Assembly (NCBI GenBank): GCA_022394775.1 | Contig: JAGFCB010000044.1 | Location: 1-64,000, forward strand | Origin: Candidatus Poribacteria bacterium | Lineage (GTDB): Bacteria > Poribacteria > WGA-4E > WGA-3G | Direction: 5' to 3' | Length of the DNA stretch: 64,000 nt | Position numbers and translations under genes: made by a program | The notes under the pieces: model-generated | Databases searched by the model: none | Seen by the model: the letters and a program-made list of their open reading frames with translations, nothing else | What the model was told of the DNA's origin: nothing | Shown here: positions 50,661 to 58,716 of the stretch, piece after piece | How the letters are laid out: the number at the start of each line of letters is the position of its first letter | How positions within the stretch are numbered: the first letter of the stretch is position 1

Positions 50661-51334
50661 GACAATTAAAACCGCCCGTTCAAGCCATCATCTTTGATTT
50701 TGACTATACGCTGGCAGATTCTTCGCGCGGGGTCATTGAATGTATCAACTTCGCGCTTGGCAGACTCGGTCTACCCCTCGCGGGCGATGCCGAAATTCGG
50801 CGAACGATCGGTTTATCACTGCCTGACGCACTAACGATGTTAGTCGGAAAAGAATACACCGGGTACACCGATGAATTTGTCCGGCTATTTATCGAACGCG
50901 CCGATGAAGTGATGACTGGCATGACGGAACTCTTTGACGTTGTGCCTGAAACAGTCGCAGCATTGCGGAACTTCGGTATCCGGCTTGGTATTGTTACGTT
51001 GAAGTATCGTTACCGCATCGAAGCGATTCTTAAACGAGACCATCTATCGGACGTGTTTGAAGTCATCATCGGTTTTGAAGATGTGTCGGTGCAGAAACCC
51101 GACCCAAGCGGTTTATTGACGGCAGTGGAAAGATTGAATTGCGTCCCTCAAAATTGCTTCTATATTGGTGATAGTGTAACCGATGCCAAAACCGCGCACC
51201 ATGCCGAGATTGACTTTATTCCTGTGTTATCAGGTGTTACACCACGAGCAGCTTTTGATGATTACGATGTTTATGCGATTCTTGAAGATGTGTCTGAGTT
51301 ACTAAATTTAGCACCAGTGCGAAAATTGCAATAA
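50657..51334 (+). CDS. HAD-superfamily phosphatase (phosphoglycolate phosphatase-like)
   Basis: 225 residues. Motif I 'AIIFDFDYTLADSSRGV' (Asp14, Asp16), a helical cap domain, motif II 'RLGIVTLKYR', and motif III/IV 'FEDVSVQKPDPSGLL' then 'CFYIGDSVTDAKTAHHAE'. Closest to the Gph/PGP-type subfamily. It begins with TTG overlapping the preceding stop (TTGA), so its translation depends on the Ldh2-type gene. Confidence 0.88.
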   Translation: MRQLKPPVQAIIFDFDYTLADSSRGVIECINFALGRLGLPLAGDAEIRRTIGLSLPDALTMLVGKEYTGYTDEFVRLFIERADEVMTGMTELFDVVPETVAALRNFGIRLGIVTLKYRYRIEAILKRDHLSDVFEVIIGFEDVSVQKPDPSGLLTAVERLNCVPQNCFYIGDSVTDAKTAHHAEIDFIPVLSGVTPRAAFDDYDVYAILEDVSELLNLAPVRKLQ

Positions 51335-51367
51335 GCCAACAACCAAAATAGCGAAGGAGATGATCAA

Positions 51368-52171
51368 ATGTTGAAAACAATGATTTTATCCATCCTCTTC
51401 GGGTTTCTGTTCGTTTTCTCAGTGAATGGAGACTTTTTGCCAGAGGACAACAGCGATGCGTTTGGGTTGGAATATGCAGAATCAATCGCGGGGTTCATCC
51501 CGAACGCTCCTAAGATTGATGGAAAACTTGACGACTGGAAATATGCCGTCTGGGTTGCGTTTGACTCAGAGAAGGAACTCCTGCGCGGGAAAGGCGCGTG
51601 GAAGGGAAAAGATGACCTCACGATGACGTGGTCGACCATGTATGATGCGAAGACCTTCTATTTCGCAGCGGCGGTGCGCGACGATATTTTCGCACCAGCA
51701 GCGAATGCCGGTCAACCGTGGGTCGGCGATACAATTTTTTTGTATATTGATTGGGAGAATATAGGGGCAGGACAGCCTGCATGTAAGCCTAATTTCGCCT
51801 ATATCAACAAGAAAGCCATCGTTACTGATTTTAGTGGTGTCAAAAATCCGAATCTCCCGAAGTCTGATATAGCGATCATGCCGACCCCTGAATTGGGAAA
51901 AGGTGGTATGATTTATGAGGTCGCGATGCCGTTCGAGTGGCTCACGAAGGTAAAAGTCAAGGAGGGAACCGAAGTCGGGTTTACACCGGGATATGAAGAA
52001 GGCACGGGTGATCCTGAGAAAAAAGGTGAACTCGTGTTCATGGATTGGCACGGTCTGAACCCAGACGAGTCATCGAATCTTGGGACTTTAACATTTGGTG
52101 AACCTCTCGCCGTTGATCCGACAGGCAAATTAGCAATAACATGGGGACAGTTCAAGAAACTTGACCCATAA
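51368..52171 (+). CDS. Exported CBM9-like carbohydrate-binding protein with conserved C-terminal tail
   Basis: 267 residues. Signal peptide MILSILFGFLFVFSVNG. 'KIDGKLDDWKYAVWVAFDSE' with later 'FYFAAAVRDDIF' and 'GDTIFLYIDWEN' are the family 9 carbohydrate-binding module pattern ('iDG.lde.W…a.y..l.v.D….gD.i.l.iD'). Single-domain, so a sugar-binding or surface-display protein. Last residues VDPTGKLAITWGQFKKLDP share the tail of the proteins at 3865, 53486 and 54216. SD GAAGGAGA. Confidence 0.85.
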   Translation: MLKTMILSILFGFLFVFSVNGDFLPEDNSDAFGLEYAESIAGFIPNAPKIDGKLDDWKYAVWVAFDSEKELLRGKGAWKGKDDLTMTWSTMYDAKTFYFAAAVRDDIFAPAANAGQPWVGDTIFLYIDWENIGAGQPACKPNFAYINKKAIVTDFSGVKNPNLPKSDIAIMPTPELGKGGMIYEVAMPFEWLTKVKVKEGTEVGFTPGYEEGTGDPEKKGELVFMDWHGLNPDESSNLGTLTFGEPLAVDPTGKLAITWGQFKKLDP

Positions 52172-52241
52172 TTTGGGTATGTCCACTTCGGAAGCGGGCA
52201 CGAGAAGAAATAAAACTCACAATCACGTAAGGAGGTTATCA

Positions 52242-52451
52242 ATGGGAGGACCAGGCTTTGGAGAAGTCATATTGTTGATGTTATTAGTATATCCGTTGGG
52301 AGCTATGTTGGGGGCAGTCATGATTGGTGTCGGTATTGCCTTGGGTTTCAGATGGGGTGGTAGATGGCTTTTGAAAATCATTTACAGCGATCCTGAATTT
52401 GAAAAATGGCTGAGACAGGTTCTCAACACCTCTGAAAAATCAGATCCATAG
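52242..52451 (+). CDS. Small single-helix membrane protein of unknown function
   Basis: 69 residues. Starts MGGPGFGEV, preceded by AAGGAGG. One glycine-rich hydrophobic segment 'ILLMLLVYPLGAMLGAVMIG' continuing 'VGIALGFRWGG', then a charged C-terminus. The helix is long enough for two passes. No family recognised. Between the CBM9-like gene and the ATPase gene. Confidence 0.6.
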   Translation: MGGPGFGEVILLMLLVYPLGAMLGAVMIGVGIALGFRWGGRWLLKIIYSDPEFEKWLRQVLNTSEKSDP

Positions 52452-52500
52452 CAATACAGCCGAATCCTTTATTGATATTTTAAATCGATTGAATTGAATT

Positions 52501-53412
52501 ATGCGTAATAAAAATCAGGAAATAGAAAGCATCTTGCCGCTTTTCAGGCAGCTGCTTGAAAAAGCCGATAGTTTGTTGAACCGCTTGGACGCACGCACAG
52601 TGCATGCACCGAATGAGTGTCTTAACGACTACATCGCTTTTCAGTGGCGCTCGCAGAATGGAACGGGGGCCCTCGTGCCTGTTAAACACCCGCATCTCGT
52701 CGATAGCACAGATCTTATCGGTATAAACTCGCAATGGACGGCACTTGACCGGAACACGCGGCAGTTTCTGCAAGGGTTGCCCGCGAATCACGTCTTGCTG
52801 TGGGGCGACCGCGGGACCGGGAAATCCTCGCTCGTTAAAGCGATATTGGAACGCTACGCGGACAAAGGACTTCGGTTGGTAGGTATCGGGAAAGAGGGGC
52901 TTGTCCATCTACAAGAAATTGCCGAGATGCTGTGGGAACGTCCTGAACGCTATGTTCTTTTCTGTGATGATCTTGCATTCAATGAGGACGAACCCGAATA
53001 CCGAGAGTTGAAAGCGATGTTAGAAGGCGGAATTTCTGCCTGTCCGGACAATGTGCTTATCTATGCCACCTCAAACCGTCGGCACTTGATGCCGCGACTG
53101 GTTGGTGAAAACCAGTATCCGCAGAACGATGAAGATGAGTTGTATCCACGTGAAGCAACAGAGGAGAAGGTCTCATTGAGCGACCGTTTCGGGTTACGTC
53201 TCGCTTTCTATCGGATTTCACAAGACACTTACTTACAAATTGTGTCTCATTACGCACAAAAACGAGGACTCTCTGTGCCGGCGGATACACTACGCCGTGC
53301 CGCTTTGGAATGGGCGGCATCCTCAAGTGGACGTTCAGGACGTGTTGCCTATCAGTTTGTCGCTGATCTCGCTGGACGATTATCACTTGAAGCACATACA
53401 GATGCAATGTAG
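52501..53412 (+). CDS. AAA ATPase of the DUF815 family
   Basis: 303 residues. Walker A 'VLLWGDRGTGKSSLVKAILE' (~residues 97-112), Walker B 'RYVLFCDDLAFNEDEPEYRE', sensor 'NVLIYATSNRRHLMPR', and Arg finger/lid in 'EEKVSLSDRFGLRLAF' and 'SSGRSGRVAYQFVADLAGR'. This is the DUF815 AAA family, of uncertain cellular role. No Shine-Dalgarno before the ATG. Followed by a small GGGGTTTTTAACCCC hairpin (53415-53429). Confidence 0.9.
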   Translation: MRNKNQEIESILPLFRQLLEKADSLLNRLDARTVHAPNECLNDYIAFQWRSQNGTGALVPVKHPHLVDSTDLIGINSQWTALDRNTRQFLQGLPANHVLLWGDRGTGKSSLVKAILERYADKGLRLVGIGKEGLVHLQEIAEMLWERPERYVLFCDDLAFNEDEPEYRELKAMLEGGISACPDNVLIYATSNRRHLMPRLVGENQYPQNDEDELYPREATEEKVSLSDRFGLRLAFYRISQDTYLQIVSHYAQKRGLSVPADTLRRAALEWAASSSGRSGRVAYQFVADLAGRLSLEAHTDAM

Positions 53413-53414
53413 GA

Positions 53415-53429
53415 GGGGTTTTTAACCCC
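53415..53429 (+). terminator. Small hairpin after the DUF815 ATPase gene
   Basis: GGGGTT (53415-53420) and AACCCC (53424-53429) around TTT, three bases after the stop. Its sequence resembles the core of the interspersed GGGGTTTGAAACCCC palindromes. No T-tract follows, so it may only stabilise the 3' end. Confidence 0.35.
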
Positions 53430-53485
53430 GAAATCCCAAACAAACAATAGGCACGGTTCACTACCGCGCCTTCACGGAGGTTTTT

Positions 53486-54121
53486 ATGAAAAATCAATGG
53501 ATACTTTGTTTAGCACTTACGCTTTTCCTAAGTGGTATGCTTCTGATACAAACCGCAAATGCCGTACCCAAAAATGGCAAGATACGGGTCAGTGGTGATA
53601 ATACATGGGTTGTCTTTGTCGATGGCGAAGAGGTCGCAGCGAGCGGAAACTGGCAAGCTCCGACCGTTAGTGAATTTAAGTTGGACAAAGGCTTCGCACA
53701 GATCGCTGTCTATGTCCACGATGCGGAACCCGGTGCTGCTGGTAGAGGCGGGTTCCTCGCCGATATTATTCTTGACGATAAGCCTGACTATATCGGGACA
53801 GGTGAAGATGGCTGGCGATGCGATACCGGCAAACCGATCGCGGATCGGAAAGATGGCTGGGAAAAAGTCAATTTCGACGACAGTAAGTGGGAAGATGAGC
53901 TCGAAATCTATGAAAAATTCGGGGGTGGTATCTGGGGCTTCGGTGCCGCAATAATGGGCGCGATTCTCAAAGACCCGGATTGTGAAGCGAACTGGGTTTG
54001 GTGTGGTCCTAACGATGCCGAAGACGACATCTATTTCCGATATACCATCGGGACACTTGCTGTTGAGCCCGAAGACAAACTCGCTACTACGTGGGCGCGT
54101 ATTAAAAACGATGCCAAGTAA
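53486..54121 (+). CDS. Exported protein, tandem paralogue A, with conserved C-terminal tail
   Basis: 211 residues. Signal peptide ILCLALTLFLSGMLLIQTANA. Mature start 'KIRVSGDNTWVVFVDGEEVA' then 'AIAVYVHDAEPGAAGRGGF'-like beta-rich region, 'PIADRKDGWEKVNFDDSKW' and 'GGGIWGFGA', reminiscent of galactose-binding/jelly-roll domains in which a product of 'N.WVVFVNGE.VA' is common. The end VEPEDKLATTWARIKNDAK is the shared tail. About half identical to the neighbouring paralogue 54216-54827. Function unknown, likely surface-located. SD GGAGG. Confidence 0.8.
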   Translation: MKNQWILCLALTLFLSGMLLIQTANAVPKNGKIRVSGDNTWVVFVDGEEVAASGNWQAPTVSEFKLDKGFAQIAVYVHDAEPGAAGRGGFLADIILDDKPDYIGTGEDGWRCDTGKPIADRKDGWEKVNFDDSKWEDELEIYEKFGGGIWGFGAAIMGAILKDPDCEANWVWCGPNDAEDDIYFRYTIGTLAVEPEDKLATTWARIKNDAK

Positions 54122-54126
54122 TTCCG

Positions 54127-54158
54127 TTGGGGTCATCGTTTAATCACAACGACCCCAA
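54127..54158. terminator. Hairpin between paralogues
   Basis: TTGGGGTC (54127-54134) pairs with GACCCCAA (54151-54158) across a 16-base loop, five bases after the first paralogue's stop. No T-tract follows; possible processing or stabilising element between two similar genes. Confidence 0.45.
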
Positions 54159-54215
54159 GAATCGGTTAGACACGGTTCTAATCAGTTCTATTACACAACA
54201 AACAAGGAGAATTAC

Positions 54216-54827
54216 GTGAAACGATTTTTTGCTCCAACAATTCTGGTTTTAGTTCTCGCTTTAGTCGCTTCAAGTGCTTGGGCAGCGACACTCCGCATCA
54301 ATGGTGATAACTCATGGGTCGGCTTCGTTAACGGTGAACAGGTTGCTGAAGGCAATAACTGGCAGCAAGCGAGTGTCACTGAGTTTGACATGCCGGATGG
54401 CTACGCTGTCATCGGGGTTTATGTCCACGACGCAGAACCCGGTGATACTGGACGTGGTGGTGCACTTTTTGATGTTATCCTTGACGATGGCACTTATATC
54501 CCTTCTGATGATACTTGGAGGGCAGATGCCGGCGCACCTCTCGCGGATCGGAAAGATGGTTGGGAACAACCTGATTTTGACGATAGCAGCTGGGATAACG
54601 CGACGCAACTCGATCAGTTTGGTGAAGGGATCTGGGGCTTCGGCGCAGACACGATGCGTGAAACGCTGAAGGATCCGGATTCCACCGCATACTGGGTCTG
54701 GGCGGGTCCCAACGACGTTGAAGACGATGTCTATTTCCGAAAAACCGTCGGAACCTTGCCAACAACACCCGTTGAACCGGGTGGAAAAGCCACCACGACA
54801 TGGGGTGCCTTAAAGTCAGAACAGTAG
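54216..54827 (+). CDS. Exported protein, tandem paralogue B, with conserved C-terminal tail
   Basis: 203 residues. Signal peptide FFAPTILVLVLALVASSAWA. The mature part matches paralogue A: 'LRINGDNSWVGFVNGEQVAE', 'VIGVYVHDAEPGDTGRGG', 'PLADRKDGWEQPDFDDSSW', 'GEGIWGFGADTM', 'YWVWAGPNDVEDDVYFRKTV'. Ends VEPGGKATTTWGALKSEQ, the shared tail. Starts with GTG after AAGGAG. A tandem duplication with clear divergence, so not recent. Function unknown. Confidence 0.8.
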   Translation: MKRFFAPTILVLVLALVASSAWAATLRINGDNSWVGFVNGEQVAEGNNWQQASVTEFDMPDGYAVIGVYVHDAEPGDTGRGGALFDVILDDGTYIPSDDTWRADAGAPLADRKDGWEQPDFDDSSWDNATQLDQFGEGIWGFGADTMRETLKDPDSTAYWVWAGPNDVEDDVYFRKTVGTLPTTPVEPGGKATTTWGALKSEQ

Positions 54828-54843
54828 AAATCAAATTCGCAAT

Positions 54844-54880
54844 CGGCCGTCGGAAATCAGTTAACGGTTTCCGGCTGCCG
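54844..54880. terminator. Imperfect hairpin between convergent genes
   Basis: CGGCCGTCGGAAA (54844-54856) and TTTCCGGCTGCCG (54868-54880) pair with a few mismatches around an 11-base loop, between paralogue B and the convergent aminotransferase gene. TTCTTC follows; weak T content. Confidence 0.5.
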
Positions 54881-54922
54881 GTTCTTCAAATTGGTATCGC
54901 CGCGTTTCACTCAACCTACGCG

Positions 54923-56233
54923 CTATAACGTCTCAATAACCCTCGCAATCGCCGCAAAGACCGTCTCAATATCCGATGCGTCCAGACAAGAATAGGCAAT
55001 CCGCAATTCTGTCTCTCCAAGCGCGATCGTGCCGGTCCCGTGTTCCGTAAGTAGTCGCTCCCGCACTATTTCAGCGTTTGCTGATTTAAGATTCAGGCAT
55101 ATAAAATAGCCTGCGTGACTCGGATGGACTTCCCATAATTCCGCATATTTTGCATCAGACGCGACCGCTTTGGCTTTCGATGCGCGTACTTTGAGCGTTT
55201 CATAATTGCGCTGTTTCTGTTCAGCGTAACCCGGTGCCTTCATCGCCTCAAGGATAAGTGTCTGAGAGACCTGTGATGCACCGGAGGTATTCGCTCGGAT
55301 CAATCCACTCAGTTTCTGTTCAAGCGGTTGCATCGGTGTTTCTCCGAGTCCAAAGGTCATAAACGCCACACGTAAACCCCACGCATACTCCTCTTTGGTG
55401 GCACCGTCTATCTTCACTGGAACCACGTTCGGATGGCACCGAACTAACAACCCAAACAGGGATTCATGCATGACTGCTACATCGTACCACAAACCGGCAT
55501 AGGCATCGTCAACTATAACGAGGATACTGCGCCCTGTTTCGGCACACGCCACAATCGCGTCTACAATCTGTTGTGCTTCTGTACGGGTAATTGCATAGCC
55601 GGTCGGATTGTGAGGGAAATTCAGGAGCACAAGCAATTTTCCATCGGTAGCGTTGGCAAGTGTCTCCCGAAATCCGAGTGTGTTAAAACCACTCACAGCG
55701 TTAAAAAATGGATAGGTTTGGAGATCCGCCCCTGCTTTGGTCTGGAAGATGAGTCGGTAATTCCCCCAAATCTTATCGGGAAGGATAAGCGTGTCACCCT
55801 TATCTACGAAAAGTTCCGCGAGTAGACTAAACCCGTGTGTCATTCCATTCGTTACAATTGGGAGACTGAACGTTTTTTCGGCAAGCGCAGGATTCTCGTT
55901 CAAGAGATGCGTTTTCCACGTCTCCCGTAACGCTTGTTGACCGAGTACGGGTGCGTAGCCGTAGATGTTCTCCAATGAGAGTTCCGGCACAAGTGCTCGC
56001 GAAACCGGCAGGTGCATCATATCGCCCGCGTCCAGTGCCAGTGAAAAGTCCAAGGCGATCGCACGTGTGGCGTTGAATCGGTGGGCTTTCGTATTTGCCT
56101 CAGCCGTCTGGCTCAAGATGCCTTTCGGTAGGTAGATGCGTTTCCCTAACTCAGAGAGTAATGAGAAAGCCGCTGATCCTGCATCGCGAAGTTGTTCGTT
56201 TAACTTAATCGCTAAAGGGTTTAACACTTGCAT
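54923..56233 (-). CDS. PLP-dependent aminotransferase, class I/II
   Basis: 436 residues of the aspartate-aminotransferase fold. 'ENIYGYAPVLGQQALRETWK', 'LLVLLNFPHNPTGYAITRTE' (NPTG), 'ILVIVDDAYAGLWYDV' and the PLP lysine in 'PVKIDGATKEEYAWGLRVAF'. 'LSGLIRANTSGASQVSQTLI' and 'HPSHAGYFICLNL' are typical. It resembles tyrosine/aspartate-type aminotransferases acting on aromatic or branched substrates; substrate uncertain. Start ATG 56233 gives family length; an A/T-rich region and a MITE-like repeat are upstream. Confidence 0.85.
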   Translation of the reverse strand: MQVLNPLAIKLNEQLRDAGSAAFSLLSELGKRIYLPKGILSQTAEANTKAHRFNATRAIALDFSLALDAGDMMHLPVSRALVPELSLENIYGYAPVLGQQALRETWKTHLLNENPALAEKTFSLPIVTNGMTHGFSLLAELFVDKGDTLILPDKIWGNYRLIFQTKAGADLQTYPFFNAVSGFNTLGFRETLANATDGKLLVLLNFPHNPTGYAITRTEAQQIVDAIVACAETGRSILVIVDDAYAGLWYDVAVMHESLFGLLVRCHPNVVPVKIDGATKEEYAWGLRVAFMTFGLGETPMQPLEQKLSGLIRANTSGASQVSQTLILEAMKAPGYAEQKQRNYETLKVRASKAKAVASDAKYAELWEVHPSHAGYFICLNLKSANAEIVRERLLTEHGTGTIALGETELRIAYSCLDASDIETVFAAIARVIETL

Positions 56234-56264
56234 ATTTTTCCAAATCGTGAAGAATATAGTAAAT

Positions 56265-56376
56265 AGGATTTACGCATTTTTCCATGATAACGGACATCCG
56301 ACGCGCACTGCGGGGTTTTTGCTTAGGTGTTTTTTAGGGTTTGAAACCCCGCCTGCAGTGGGGTTGTGCAAGTCCT
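56265..56376. repeat. MITE-like interspersed repeat, copy 3 (with internal insertion)
   Basis: AGGATTTACGCA (56265-56276) and TGTGCAAGTCCT (56365-56376) are degraded versions of the terminal repeats of copies 1 and 2. The block ATAACGGACATCCGACGC is retained. The central palindrome is interrupted by ~23 extra bases (TTTGCTTAGGTG…), making this copy 112 bp. Orientation as copy 1. Confidence 0.8.
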
Positions 56377-56503
56377 GGTAAAATTGAACGATTCACCTAT
56401 GCATTTATTTTGAACTTTTGCCAACTTAAAGTCAACTGATTTTTACAAATACTCGTTCAAGAAGAAAAGTTAAAAACCGCCGCTCGACAATAGGAGAAAA
56501 AAT

Positions 56504-57607
56504 ATGAAAGCATTTTTGAAAAGCCTAACATTCGGCATTATCTTTATCCTCGCTGTCGGTTTCGGTATTAGTGTTTATATCCTTCAAGCACCATCGGTTG
56601 CACAGACGAAGGCACCTAAATTTCAACTGCACACGCGGACAGCAGTGCGCGGCAGACCGACAGTTAATTCAAAACCGCTTGCTTACACTACAGATGTTTA
56701 TCGTTTCAGTCTGGAGCGTCAATATATCAGCAATCTAAACAGTGCTATATTGGAACGTGAGCATCTGTTTAGCGCTGCGTTGACGCATCGTGCTAAACTG
56801 AAAGGGAAGGATCTGGATAAAGCATTGAAAACAGCAACTGATTGGCAAAAAATGTTCGCCAGTTTGACAGAGCGTATGCGCTTCCGTCCAAGTGCATCTG
56901 TCCTTGAAGTTTTGGTAAGTGGCGAGGAGTGGTTGCTCAAAGATGTCTCCGGTGCTGGGTATACAGTCACGAGAACAGGTAACCAGATTGATATCTATCT
57001 ACCCGATCTCAAGAATGCATTTGACACAAACAAAATTGTGCTCTCCGCAGATATGGAAATTTCCACTGAAAGGAGAGACAAACAGTGGTCTATTAAAGAT
57101 AAAAAACGAGAACAGACTTATACCATCAAGAGTGGCGATGAAAAACTCATCGTCTACCAGCAATCGAAACCTGAGATTCTGACGTTTCTGTTTGAAGTAG
57201 ATTTAGCATCACGGACCGCCCTTGAGAAAGGTGATTTGTCAACCGAATTGATTCGAGGGTTTGAGACGCTGAAGATACCGCTGTCGCGACGTGTACAAGT
57301 ATTAGCAAGCGAAGATGGTGGTAACTGGACCCTAAAAAATCAATCTCAGAAGTATAACATCCGGAATGAGAACGATCGATTGAGGGTCTACCTTGACCTT
57401 GATAGTGAATGGTTTCGCATCAGAGCCAGTGATGAGATAATAGGCTGGGTGCAGAGGAGTCGCGGCACTATCTTTGAACCACCGCCACCGATGCTCAGTT
57501 CACGCCAGTTAGCCAAAAAACGGCTGCTTGCATTGATAGAGAAAGTAAAAATGAAAGTCGGAACGTCCAATGAAGAAAATAAAACCGCGGATGCTGCGTC
57601 CGGGTAG
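56504..57607 (+). CDS. Membrane-anchored or exported protein of unknown function
   Basis: 367 residues. N-terminal hydrophobic segment 'SLTFGIIFILAVGFGISVYI' is a signal anchor or signal peptide. The rest is mainly strands with repeated short motifs 'NWTLKNQSQKYNIRNENDRL', 'QWSIKDKKREQTYTIKSGDE', 'EWLLKDVSGAGYTVTRTGNQ' (W-x-I/L-K-D/N… pattern, three times), suggesting three related small beta domains. No family recognised. Its last 38 bases overlap the start of the LD-carboxypeptidase gene. SD AGGAG. Confidence 0.7.
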   Translation: MKAFLKSLTFGIIFILAVGFGISVYILQAPSVAQTKAPKFQLHTRTAVRGRPTVNSKPLAYTTDVYRFSLERQYISNLNSAILEREHLFSAALTHRAKLKGKDLDKALKTATDWQKMFASLTERMRFRPSASVLEVLVSGEEWLLKDVSGAGYTVTRTGNQIDIYLPDLKNAFDTNKIVLSADMEISTERRDKQWSIKDKKREQTYTIKSGDEKLIVYQQSKPEILTFLFEVDLASRTALEKGDLSTELIRGFETLKIPLSRRVQVLASEDGGNWTLKNQSQKYNIRNENDRLRVYLDLDSEWFRIRASDEIIGWVQRSRGTIFEPPPPMLSSRQLAKKRLLALIEKVKMKVGTSNEENKTADAASG

Positions 57608-58622
57608 CCATATCGCAGCGATTTCGCTCTCTTGGGGTGGTCCCGGCACAATTCCGTACCGTTACAAGGTAGGTAAACAACAATTTGAAGAAGCGTTCGA
57701 TGTGATAGTCGTCGAAACGGAACATGCCTTGCGGGATGCAGACTGGCTCGCCAGAAACCCCAAAGCGCGTGCCGACGATTTGATGGCAGCTTTTGCTGAT
57801 GAGACCATTGACGGGATTATCTCAACAATCGGTGGCGAAGATTCAATCCGTACACTGCCATACCTTGATTTAGATCTGATTCGGAACAACCCAAAGGTTT
57901 TCATGGGATATTCGGATACAACGATATCGCACGCAACCTGCTTTAAAGCGGGGATCGTTTCGTTCTACGGTCCGTCGTTTATGGCGGGATTTGCTGAGAA
58001 CGGCGGGATGTTTCCGTATATGGTGGACTCTGTTCGACGGACCCTCTTTTCTTCTGAACCGATCGATATGATTGTGCCAAACCAAGCGCGATGGACAGTT
58101 GAACATCTACCGTGGGAGAACCCTGAAAATCAATCTATGCGTCGGAAGTTGAATCCTTGCACCGGCTGGAGATTTCATCAGTATGAAGGTGTCGTTGAGG
58201 GACAGCTTTTTGGAGGGTGTGTAGAGGTCTTGGATTGGCTTCGCGGCACCGACTATTTTCCTTCTGCTGCTGACCTTCAGGGTGCCGTGCTTTTTTTAGA
58301 GACTTCTGAGGAAGCACCGCCTCCCTCGTTTCTAACGAGATTTGTGAGATGCCTCGCAGCGCTGGGCATCCTTGAAGGACTGGGCGGTATTCTGCTCGGA
58401 CGCCCCGGCGGAGGCGTTGATCCAGACACTTTCCCCGCGTACGATGACGCGCTCTGTAAAACGGTACGCGAGGAATATGGATTAAACGACATGTCCATTG
58501 TCACCAATATGGACTTCGGGCACACGGATCCGATGTTCGTCATTCCGATCGGAATAAAGGTTCGTATTGATTCCACCAAGCAGGAAATCGCTATTGACGA
58601 GGCAGCGGTCATTGAAAACTAA
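57570..58622 (+). CDS. LD-carboxypeptidase family protein (peptidase S66, MccF-like)
   Basis: 350 residues. 'MLRPGSHIAAISLSWGGPGT' is the S66 N-terminus; nucleophile Ser in 'KVFMGYSDTTISHATC' (GxSD), catalytic Glu in 'GAVLFLETSEEAPPPS' region and His in 'NMDFGHTDPMFVIPIG'. 'GQLFGGCVEVLDWLRGT' is typical of MccF-like enzymes. It cleaves acyl-peptide or LD-peptide bonds; MccF relatives inactivate microcin C7-type toxins, LdcA relatives recycle murein peptides. It overlaps the upstream gene by 38 bases. Confidence 0.9.
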   Translation: MKKIKPRMLRPGSHIAAISLSWGGPGTIPYRYKVGKQQFEEAFDVIVVETEHALRDADWLARNPKARADDLMAAFADETIDGIISTIGGEDSIRTLPYLDLDLIRNNPKVFMGYSDTTISHATCFKAGIVSFYGPSFMAGFAENGGMFPYMVDSVRRTLFSSEPIDMIVPNQARWTVEHLPWENPENQSMRRKLNPCTGWRFHQYEGVVEGQLFGGCVEVLDWLRGTDYFPSAADLQGAVLFLETSEEAPPPSFLTRFVRCLAALGILEGLGGILLGRPGGGVDPDTFPAYDDALCKTVREEYGLNDMSIVTNMDFGHTDPMFVIPIGIKVRIDSTKQEIAIDEAAVIEN

Positions 58623-58716
58623 CACAAATATACGGGCATCTTGGTTTAGTTATTTCTCACCAGATGAGATATATAATTATATTTTTCTCCATGTGATATG
58701 CCTCCCACTTGATTGG

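Noticed and set aside
53528-54136. 202-residue antisense frame over paralogue A (and a similar one over paralogue B)
   Set aside because: Opposite-strand shadows; the plus frames have signal peptides, ribosome sites and conserved sequence between paralogues.
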